A stretch of 10,814 bases of DNA, taken from positions 15,386-26,199 of the forward strand of contig DHGA01000053.1 in assembly GCA_002402545.1 (NCBI GenBank), written 5' to 3'. Shown here one piece after another: positions 5,700-10,814 of the stretch; position 1 is the first letter of the stretch; every line of letters starts with the position of its first letter. Source of the stretch: Syntrophaceae bacterium UBA4810. GTDB taxonomy: Bacteria; Desulfobacterota; Syntrophia; Syntrophales; Smithellaceae. The translations under genes and the position numbers were made by a program. The notes beneath the pieces were generated by a model. That model was not told the DNA's origin. It searched no databases and saw only the letters and a list, made by a program, of their open reading frames with translations.

Positions 5700-6158
5700 T
5701 CACCCCCTCAATCCTATCGTTACACCCTTGCTGATGATGCCGCCGGCGCCTTCCATGAAAATACCGATCAAAATAATCATCGCGCAAATTGCCAAAACCA
5801 GGTTTTTATTCTTCCTGTTGGTCAGGGGAGTATTTTTATAAACCGCTATCGGCAGATAAATGCCCAACAACAACATGGCGAAAAAGATATGCTCTTTTAC
5901 CTCCATGAAAAAATTATGAGCCCAGGGCCAGGCGCCAGCTTTTATAATATCTCTTTCTGCCCCATAATAGGTAACATACCAATAACCACCGATAAGAAAA
6001 GAGATTACAATCAGCACAGCAACAGCCAGGCTCAATATTTTAATTCTTTGGTAATTTTTCTCTCCGGCATTCAAGACATCCATGAACAATGCAACAGCGC
6101 AAAGGATGCCCAAAACGCCGAAAAGCACATGCGACATCATAAATCCCTGATTCAGCAT
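5700..6158 (-). CDS. Small membrane protein of unknown function (4 predicted TM helices, conserved-looking histidines)
   Basis: This 152-residue integral membrane protein has hydrophobic helices at about 8-28, 41-61, 91-107 and 119-138. His10 sits in the first helix and His81 and His90 at the mouth of the third (AHNFFMEVKEH), a pattern that would suit haem or metal ligation, but I cannot assign a family and there is no CXXCH motif. The start at 6158 has AAAGGAG very close (3-4 bases). ATG codons at residues 7-8, preceded by AGGGA, are an alternative start and would cost little of the protein. It is the first gene of a two-gene unit with the 123-residue membrane protein, reading from the promoter at 6290-6319. 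A small quinone- or cytochrome-associated membrane complex is one possibility, by inference only. Confidence 0.75.
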   Translation of the reverse strand: MLNQGFMMSHVLFGVLGILCAVALFMDVLNAGEKNYQRIKILSLAVAVLIVISFLIGGYWYVTYYGAERDIIKAGAWPWAHNFFMEVKEHIFFAMLLLGIYLPIAVYKNTPLTNRKNKNLVLAICAMIILIGIFMEGAGGIISKGVTIGLRG

Positions 6159-6289
6159 TTTCTCTCCTTTCGTGAATACTTAAGTTAGGGTTGGTTGTTT
6201 TGGTTAACGTTTAAAATAAAACGTCGCAGCTGAGACACCGCACTGCTCTTATACGCGCAAACATGTTTCGGAGTGATTCGAATAGGGCG

Positions 6290-6319
6290 AGTATATAAAG
6301 AACTGCCTGCTTCTGTCAA
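6290..6319 (-). promoter_or_regulatory. Sigma70-type promoter for the two small membrane proteins
   Basis: Read on the minus strand, a perfect TTGACA (6314-6319) is followed 18 bases later by TATACT (6290-6295), five of six bases of the consensus. TATATA at spacing 16 overlaps it. The start would fall near 6283, giving a leader of about 125 bases before the ATG at 6158. Confidence 0.65.
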
Positions 6320-6376
6320 TACGATAAAATTACAGCATATCAGATGCTTACGCCTGATCAATTGCGTAATTATCGA

Positions 6377-6403
6377 GAAAATATTTTCCGGGCAGATAAT
6401 CTG
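6377..6403. promoter_or_regulatory. Two adjacent palindromes, candidate operator
   Basis: GAAAATATTTTC (6377-6388) is a perfect 12-bp palindrome. Four bases on, CAGATAATCTG (6393-6403) is a perfect 11-bp palindrome with a central base. They lie about 100-125 bases ahead of the CoA-transferase and about 60 bases upstream of the divergent -35 box, so one regulator could act on either unit. No regulator gene is present nearby. Confidence 0.35.
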
Positions 6404-6504
6404 GTTTTAATTTTGAATACTTATTCATTTAAAAAAAGAAGCGCTCCATTGTCAAATATGCTAAAAAGTTCGCAGTAAAATAAATTGTTATTAAAGGATA
6501 TTTT

Positions 6505-7710
6505 GTGCAAATTCTCGCTGGTCTTAAAGTAATCGACGTCACCCAGTTTATTTCCGGTTCGCGCTGCACGCAGCTTCTGGCCGATATGGGTGCGGAGGTG
6601 GTAAAAGTTGAACCGCCGGAAGGCGATACGTTAAGAATCAATTTTCAGTTGATGCCCGGCGCGGAGCGCTGTTACTCTGTGCTTAACCGCAATAAATACG
6701 GCATCGCCGTCAACTGGCAGGAGAAAGAAGGACAGGAAGTAATGCGGCGGCTCGCTGCGCAGGCGGATATCTTCGTGCAAAACCTCATCCCCGGCGCGCT
6801 GGAACGAAACGGCCTAGGTTATGACGATTTAAAAAAATTAAAACAAGATATTATCTACACGCAAATTTCCGGCTTCGGCGCGACAGGCGTCAATCCCGAA
6901 AGAGCCGCCTTTGATATCATCGCGCAGGCAACAGGAGGGCAGTTCTGGAACGACCAGGATACCTACCTGATGCCCGCCAACTACTGGGGTGATTTAATGG
7001 CCGGTGCCTACGCCGCTAACGCCACCCTGCTCGCACTGATTCACAGGATGAAAACAGGACATGGTCAATATATTGATTTATCCATGCAGGATGTCATGTA
7101 CTTTAACAATTACCGTGCCATGATGGACAAGGCGCTGGGAGAAGCAGCGAAGGACATCGAAAAAAAACTGGGCAGAAAACCGGAGGAAGTCATGAACTCT
7201 TCCGACCGGATGCCTTTCTACGGGTTTTTCAAATCAAAAGACGGGAAAGTAGCTATTGTTTCCATAACCGCGCGCCAGTGGAAAACCATTTCAGATGTAG
7301 TCGGGAGGCCGGAAATGGTTACCGATCCGAAATTCAATAATATTATTTCTCAAATCCATAATCATAAAGAAGCCGTCGCACTTATCGAAGAGTGGACTTC
7401 GCTTCATACATCGCAGGAAATAATAAAAATTCTGGAGGACAAAAAAATTCCCTGCGGCATAGCCTACACTAACGAACAGGTAAATCGCGATGATAATCTG
7501 AAGGCGCGCGGGATGTTCCAGAAAGTTAACCATCAACAATTCGGCGATATCGACATTCCCGGATTTCCGTATAAGTTTTCAGAAACGAAGGCAAGCATCC
7601 GCCTGCCGGCGCCCGCGCTGGGAGAACACAGCAGATTTATTCTGGAGAGGTGGCTAGGCTATTTACCTCAGGACGTTAATAGGCTTTATAAATCCAGAAT
7701 AATAATTTAA
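6505..7710 (+). CDS. Family III CoA-transferase (CaiB/BaiF/Frc type)
   Basis: This 401-residue cytoplasmic enzyme should move CoA between a carboxylic acid and an acyl-CoA donor through an aspartyl-CoA mixed anhydride. The N-terminal LAGLKVIDVTQFISGSRCTQ and LLADMGAEVVKVEPPEGD (24-41) are the family's first nucleotide-fold block. LNRNKYGIAVN (60-70), GFGATG (123-128), AAFDIIAQATGG (134-145) and TGHGQYIDLSMQD (184-196) follow in the expected order. Asp163, in WGDLMAGAYAANATLLAL, is the likely catalytic aspartate equivalent to formyl-CoA transferase Asp169. The start is GTG with AAAGGA 6 bases ahead; no ATG fits. The length is typical. The acid substrate cannot be told from sequence: carnitine, bile acid, oxalate, succinyl and aromatic succinate types all share these blocks. 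The acyl-CoA dehydrogenase downstream on the same strand makes a role in activating an acid for oxidation plausible, though 276 bases and a weak hairpin separate them. Confidence 0.92.
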   Translation: MQILAGLKVIDVTQFISGSRCTQLLADMGAEVVKVEPPEGDTLRINFQLMPGAERCYSVLNRNKYGIAVNWQEKEGQEVMRRLAAQADIFVQNLIPGALERNGLGYDDLKKLKQDIIYTQISGFGATGVNPERAAFDIIAQATGGQFWNDQDTYLMPANYWGDLMAGAYAANATLLALIHRMKTGHGQYIDLSMQDVMYFNNYRAMMDKALGEAAKDIEKKLGRKPEEVMNSSDRMPFYGFFKSKDGKVAIVSITARQWKTISDVVGRPEMVTDPKFNNIISQIHNHKEAVALIEEWTSLHTSQEIIKILEDKKIPCGIAYTNEQVNRDDNLKARGMFQKVNHQQFGDIDIPGFPYKFSETKASIRLPAPALGEHSRFILERWLGYLPQDVNRLYKSRIII

Positions 7711-7797
7711 TCTGAAGATATTTTTCTTAGTTCCCGCCGCAGAATTTTTTCTGCCGAGAGATAAACTGTTATAATATTAAATAGATAAGTTCCGGAT

Positions 7798-7829
7798 TCA
7801 AGAAATAACAAGATTCTCTTGATTTTTTT
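7798..7829 (+). terminator. Weak intrinsic terminator candidate after the CoA-transferase
   Basis: TCAAGA (7798-7803) pairs with TCTTGA (7817-7822) and is followed by seven T residues (7823-7829). The stem is short and AT-rich, so termination would be partial. Some readthrough into the acyl-CoA dehydrogenase is possible. Confidence 0.4.
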
Positions 7830-7888
7830 ACAGACAATGCTGTATTGTTTATGACCGATAGTTCTGTAATATGCAAATTGCCGGATAT

Positions 7889-7928
7889 TTGTAACCTTTT
7901 GCTTCCTGATATAAAATTTAAATTCAGG
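7889..7928 (+). promoter_or_regulatory. Candidate promoter of the acyl-CoA dehydrogenase with flanking inverted repeat
   Basis: TTGTAA (7889-7894) and TAAAAT (7912-7917) are 17 bases apart. CCTGA (7905-7909) and TCAGG (7924-7928) bracket the -10 box and could be a repressor half-site pair. Both matches are modest. The leader would be about 60 bases. Confidence 0.35.
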
Positions 7929-7986
7929 CAGTGTTCAGTGACAGGACAATAATTCCGCGTAAAAAAAATAATTTGAGGAGTGTGTT

Positions 7987-9852
7987 ATGGCATTAAATCC
8001 GTTAGTTGATTCAAGAGATGTAAGGTTTGTGCTTTTCGAAATTCTGGAAGCAGATAAGTTGAGCAAACACGAAAAGTTTTCCGGTTTTGACAAGGACACG
8101 TATGAGGCCACCCTTGAACTGGCAGAACAGCTCGCCGTGGAGCAGGTTTATCCGGCAAACGCCGAGGCCGACAAGACCGGCGCAAAATATGATCCCAAGG
8201 CAAAAACGGTTACGGTTCCTGAGGGATATAAAACAGCGATGAACCTCTACATAGAGTCCGGTTTCCCCGGTTTGGGAAACGACCCCCAGTGGGGCGGCAC
8301 CGGAATGCCTGAGGTTATCTGTCGGGCAGTGGCGGACTATTTTTCGGCAGCCGGCGTTGCTTTCATTGTTTATGATACTTTAAGGGGCGGCGCATCCAGG
8401 CTAATTGAAAATTTCGGAACAGACGAACTGAAAAAAATCTACCTGGAAAAAATGTCAACCGGCCAGTGGGGGGGCACGATGTGCCTGACCGAACCCAGCG
8501 CCGGTTCCGATGTCGGCGCCTTAAAAACAAAGGCGGTAAAGCAAAAAGACGGTACCTATCTTCTCACCGGGCAGAAAATATTCATTACGGCCGGTGACAA
8601 CGACCTGTATGAAAACATCATTCATCCGGTTTTGGCTCGCATTGAAGGCGATCCTCCGGGAACTCCGGGAATATCCATCTTTATCGTTCCCAAATATCAT
8701 GTCAATCCAGACGGCAGCCTCGGCGAGAGAAACGACATCGTTACTTCCGGCATTGAACACAAAATGGGCATTAAAGGCTCGGCAACCTGTTCATTGAGCT
8801 TAGGCGATAACGGAAAATGCGTTGGCTGGCTTCTGGGAGAAGAACGTCAGGGCATGAAAATCATGTTCCAGATGATGAACGAGGCAAGACTTGACGTGGC
8901 AGATCAGGCGCTGGGAGCGGCAAGCTCCGCCTATATGCACTCGGTAACTTACGCGAAAAACAGAGTCCAGGGAAGCGATCCCGCCAAAAAAGGTGATTTT
9001 GCATCAGCAATGATTGTGAAACATCCCGATGTTAAAAGAATGCTTCTTTGGATGAAATCGCAGGTCGAAGCGATGCGGATGCTGACACTTTTAGCCGCTA
9101 TCTCCGGTGATTTAAGTCATGTGGAACAGGGAGAAAAAGCCAAAGAGGCCAAAGGCCTGCTCGATTTTCTTATTCCGCTTTGCAAAGCGGGCAATTCCGA
9201 TCTGGCCTGGCTAGTTACTTCGGAAGCCATGCAGGTTTACGGCGGCTATGGCTTCTGCTCGGAATATCCAGTCGAACAGTTGGCACGCGATTCTAAAATT
9301 CTGGCTATATATGAAGGAACAAACGGCATACAATCAATGGATTTGACCATGAGAAAACTGCTGATGAATCCGGAGATGTTCAATTATACAGTCTTCAAAA
9401 AAAGAATCGCTCAAACCTTAGAGAAGGCAAAGGGTGTGGTCGATGAAAAATACATTGCCGCTGTTCGTGAGGGCGTGGAAAAAATGGACGCTACGGTTAA
9501 GAAACTTGCTGAGCTCAGGGATCAGAAAAAAATGCTTGATATCCTGGCTATTGCCACCCCGCTGCAGAATGCCATGAGAATGCTGGCGCACGCCTGGATG
9601 CATCTGTGGTCTCTAACGATTACTGTTCCGAAATTGAAAGAGATTGCCGGTGACGTATCCGGAGAAAAAGCGCTTAACATGGCAAAGGATAACGCAGAAG
9701 CCGCCTATTATTACGGAAGGATTTTATCGGCACGATATTATCTCGGTTCTGAATTCAAACATTTTGAAGGATACCTCAATTATATTACATCCGGAGAACA
9801 GGCAGTCATCGAAGCTTTTGATGAAATATTTACCGGAGCCCTGCCGCAGTAA
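7987..9852 (+). CDS. Acyl-CoA dehydrogenase, long (about 600-residue) form with C-terminal extension
   Basis: This 621-residue FAD enzyme should introduce the alpha,beta double bond into an acyl-CoA and pass electrons to ETF. It belongs to the enlarged subfamily often annotated as DmdC-like or 'acyl-CoA dehydrogenase with C-terminal domain', rather than the 380-residue type. An N-terminal extension (1-35) precedes the helical domain. MCLTEPSAGSDVGALKTKA (165-183) and LTGQKIFITAGDND (193-206) form the flavin and middle beta domain. QVYGGYGFCSEYPVEQLARD (416-435) and IYEGTNGIQ (441-449) close the core, and Glu443 is the expected catalytic base. Residues from about 470 form the extra helical C-terminal domain (PF12806-like). 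The start has GAGGAG 6 bases upstream. A strong terminator follows the stop. Chain length and exact substrate are not visible. No ETF genes occur in the window. Confidence 0.93.
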   Translation: MALNPLVDSRDVRFVLFEILEADKLSKHEKFSGFDKDTYEATLELAEQLAVEQVYPANAEADKTGAKYDPKAKTVTVPEGYKTAMNLYIESGFPGLGNDPQWGGTGMPEVICRAVADYFSAAGVAFIVYDTLRGGASRLIENFGTDELKKIYLEKMSTGQWGGTMCLTEPSAGSDVGALKTKAVKQKDGTYLLTGQKIFITAGDNDLYENIIHPVLARIEGDPPGTPGISIFIVPKYHVNPDGSLGERNDIVTSGIEHKMGIKGSATCSLSLGDNGKCVGWLLGEERQGMKIMFQMMNEARLDVADQALGAASSAYMHSVTYAKNRVQGSDPAKKGDFASAMIVKHPDVKRMLLWMKSQVEAMRMLTLLAAISGDLSHVEQGEKAKEAKGLLDFLIPLCKAGNSDLAWLVTSEAMQVYGGYGFCSEYPVEQLARDSKILAIYEGTNGIQSMDLTMRKLLMNPEMFNYTVFKKRIAQTLEKAKGVVDEKYIAAVREGVEKMDATVKKLAELRDQKKMLDILAIATPLQNAMRMLAHAWMHLWSLTITVPKLKEIAGDVSGEKALNMAKDNAEAAYYYGRILSARYYLGSEFKHFEGYLNYITSGEQAVIEAFDEIFTGALPQ

Positions 9853-9873
9853 AATAATTTTTAGCACGTTTAG

Positions 9874-9908
9874 AAAAAGCCCCCGAAGATTACTTCGGGG
9901 GCTTTTTT
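9874..9908. terminator. Strong bidirectional intrinsic terminator
   Basis: AGCCCCCGAAG (9878-9888) pairs perfectly with CTTCGGGGGCT (9893-9903) across a 4-base loop, with A residues before and T residues after. It ends the acyl-CoA dehydrogenase transcript and, read on the minus strand, the thioesterase transcript converging from the right. Confidence 0.9.
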
Positions 9909-9939
9909 AATTAAAGTCAATCCACTTTTTTCTATTTCA

Positions 9940-10362
9940 TTATTCCAGAAACGGTAAAGGTTTTTCCAGGCGATAAACCAAAGCCTGGCACGAGGCCAAA
10001 AGTTTGCCATTATCATCAACGGCACGAATATCATAAACGGCGGTTTTTTTTGTTTTGTTGATTTCTTTTGCCTCGGCGGTAAGCTTTGCGCCTTTGGTCG
10101 GCGAAGCCAGATAATTTATATTCATATTTAAAGCCACGGCCATCGTACCGTGAGAATTGGATGCGACTTCAAAAGCGGCATCAATAAGTGAAAAAACCGC
10201 GCCGCCGTGCGCCATACCAAACATGTTTTCTAAATCATCGGCAAAAACCATTTCCACTTTGGCGTAACCTTCTTCAACTTTAAGCAGTTTCAGGCCTAAT
10301 TTTTTAGCAAAAGGCTCCTGCGCTACTTTCTGTAAAATGGCTTTCCTGCTTTTTTCATCCAT
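9940..10362 (-). CDS. PaaI-type hotdog-fold acyl-CoA thioesterase
   Basis: Starting at the ATG at 10362, this is a 140-residue single hotdog-domain protein of the PaaI/4HBT family, which hydrolyses acyl- or aryl-CoA thioesters, usually as a tetramer. NMFGMAHGGAVFSLIDAAFE (46-65) is the signature, with Asn46, His52-Gly-Gly and Asp61 at the positions of the PaaI active site. NMNINYLASPTKGAKLTAEA (79-98) is the second conserved strand pair. The frame stays open upstream to 10455, but the extra 31 residues overlap the preceding gene and look unlike the family. The ATG at 10362 has GGGA 7 bases ahead and fits the usual length. It follows the stop of the small membrane gene by 14 bases, so they form a unit. 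It converges with the acyl-CoA dehydrogenase at the shared terminator. It may release CoA from stalled intermediates; the substrate is unknown. Confidence 0.88.
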   Translation of the reverse strand: MDEKSRKAILQKVAQEPFAKKLGLKLLKVEEGYAKVEMVFADDLENMFGMAHGGAVFSLIDAAFEVASNSHGTMAVALNMNINYLASPTKGAKLTAEAKEINKTKKTAVYDIRAVDDNGKLLASCQALVYRLEKPLPFLE

Positions 10363-10376
10363 TGAAATTTCCCGCC

Positions 10377-10619
10377 TCAGGTTATAATCACCAGCGCGAC
10401 ATAAGGAACAAGATTCAGCGTGAGCACAAGTATTTTCATTGCGCCGATAAAACAATAAAGTATCGTATCGAATGATTTACGGGGGATTTTAAACCACCGG
10501 GTATGCATTTTATAGACCCAGTCACCCGCAAAGCCGCAGATTAAAAACGAGGCAATCAACAGACCCCCGTTGATAATCGTGCACCACATAAAAAAATCAC
10601 GTAGCATTAAAATATCCAT
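10377..10619 (-). CDS. Small membrane protein, DUF6868-like
   Basis: This is an 80-residue protein with two hydrophobic helices (about residues 12-30 and 54-78) around a loop with GDWVYKMHTRWFKIPRKSFD. The pattern FFMWCTIINGGLL, AGDWVY.MH.RWF and LNLVPY is that of the small DUF6868 membrane proteins, whose role is unknown. The family name is from memory and not searched. Start choice: AAAGGAGG (10626-10633) abuts an ATG at 10625, which is too close to use. The second ATG at 10619 lies 6 bases from it and is preferred. It is upstream of and probably co-transcribed with the thioesterase. The gap of about 115 bases before it is AT-rich and presumably holds the promoter, with no clear boxes. Confidence 0.75.
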   Translation of the reverse strand: MDILMLRDFFMWCTIINGGLLIASFLICGFAGDWVYKMHTRWFKIPRKSFDTILYCFIGAMKILVLTLNLVPYVALVIIT

Positions 10620-10734
10620 AATCATCCTCCTTTCTTTTTTTTACCAAAAAATACAAATCACCATTGTTTTTTGAATAATATGTTATTTGAAAATATTTTA
10701 AAAGGAATAATTAACCGAAACGAAACACTAATAA

Positions 10735-10761
10735 AAAAGGCTTCCCTTACGGAAGCCTTTT
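10735..10761 (-). terminator. Intrinsic terminator of the tRNA-Lys gene
   Basis: Read on the minus strand, AAAAGGCTTCC (10751-10761) pairs with GGAAGCCTTTT (10735-10745) across a 5-base loop, ending in a T run. It begins 5 bases after the encoded CCA of the tRNA. The A/T symmetry could let it work from both sides. Confidence 0.85.
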
Positions 10762-10766
10762 ACGGC

Positions 10767-10814
10767 TGGTGGGCCGTGCGGGGATTGAACCCGCGGCCAA
10801 CGGATTAAAAGTCC
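10767..10814 (-). tRNA. tRNA-Lys(UUU), 3' part (5' part outside window)
   Basis: Read on the minus strand from the window end, the gene shows part of the anticodon stem, the loop CTTTTAA (10805-10811) with anticodon TTT at 10807-10809, and the stem's 3' strand. A 5-base variable loop, a perfect 5-bp T stem GCGGG/CCCGC with loop TTCAATC, the acceptor strand ACGGCCC, the discriminator A and an encoded CCA (10767-10769) follow. The D arm and the 5' acceptor strand lie beyond the window. Confidence 0.95.

Larger units (their letters stand above)
6159..6504. other. Divergent regulatory region between membrane-protein unit and CoA-transferase
   Basis: These 346 bases separate two divergent units and contain no gene. 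They carry the minus-strand promoter at 6290-6319, a leader of about 125 bases ahead of the 6158 start, and a short inverted repeat ACGTTT/AAACGT (6207-6212, 6219-6224) in that leader. Two palindromes lie on the CoA-transferase side. The leader is long enough for a cis-acting RNA, but I see no known riboswitch fold. No good plus-strand promoter for the CoA-transferase stands out. Confidence 0.6.

Noticed and set aside
5694..6188. 164-codon plus-strand frame across the membrane-protein genes
   Set aside because: It is the antisense shadow of the 152-residue membrane protein, which has the ribosome site, the promoter and a coherent membrane topology.
6159..6290. Possible known riboswitch in the leader of the membrane-protein unit
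   Set aside because: None of the conserved cores I could look for by eye is present, so it is left as an unnamed leader.
10363..10455. Upstream extension of the thioesterase to an ATG at 10455
   Set aside because: The extra 31 residues overlap the preceding membrane gene in another frame, have no ribosome site, and exceed the normal PaaI length. The ATG at 10362 fits better.
1..10814. CRISPR array, prophage, toxin-antitoxin or other defence system
   Set aside because: No regularly spaced repeats, integrase, phage structural gene or toxin-antitoxin pair is visible on either strand.

Overview
The window looks like chromosomal DNA from a Gram-negative, probably anaerobic bacterium. The best guess is the Desulfobacterota/'Deltaproteobacteria', near Syntrophales; this lineage is an inference from gene style, since no phylogeny could be run. 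An LpxL/HtrB-type lipid A acyltransferase points to an LPS outer membrane. A family III CoA-transferase, a 621-residue acyl-CoA dehydrogenase, a PaaI-type thioesterase, an orphan LivJ-type binding protein and an Fe-S flavoprotein are the usual mix in syntrophic or sulfate-reducing fatty- or aromatic-acid degraders.

Layout. Positions 1-1406 (+): the 3' end of DNA polymerase I, overlapping by one base with the lipid A acyltransferase. Positions 1407-1985: a relic region. It starts with a decayed C-terminal piece of a class C beta-lactamase-type serine hydrolase directly behind the acyltransferase stop, followed by about 360 bases without a gene and then a promoter. Positions 1994-3202 (+): a secreted branched-chain-amino-acid-type substrate-binding protein with no permease or ATPase genes beside it. 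A perfect 16-bp REP-like hairpin follows. Positions 3389-4832 (-): a two-gene unit read from right to left, a membrane-anchored Gly/Tyr/Met-rich protein (ferritin-like helical domain plus SHOCT tail) followed by an iron-sulfur flavoprotein-type FMN reductase. Positions 4833-5323: non-coding, with a 46-bp near-perfect palindrome. Positions 5324-6158 (-): two tightly coupled small membrane proteins of unknown function behind a good sigma70-like promoter. Positions 6505-9852 (+): CoA-transferase, then acyl-CoA dehydrogenase in a separate transcription unit that ends at a strong terminator. Positions 9940-10619 (-): a small DUF6868-like membrane protein and a PaaI-type thioesterase. Positions 10735-10814 (-): a tRNA-Lys(UUU), cut by the window end, with its terminator.

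How the genes work together. The CoA-transferase (acid activation), acyl-CoA dehydrogenase (alpha,beta-oxidation) and thioesterase (release of free acid) make a plausible acyl-CoA handling neighbourhood, but they sit in separate or convergent units and the substrate cannot be read from sequence. The flavoprotein and the ferritin-like/SHOCT protein form a likely redox or metal unit at the membrane. I see no CRISPR array, complete mobile element, phage gene or recognisable defence system. The least explained parts are the 3389-6158 block of envelope and redox genes and the relic region after the acyltransferase.
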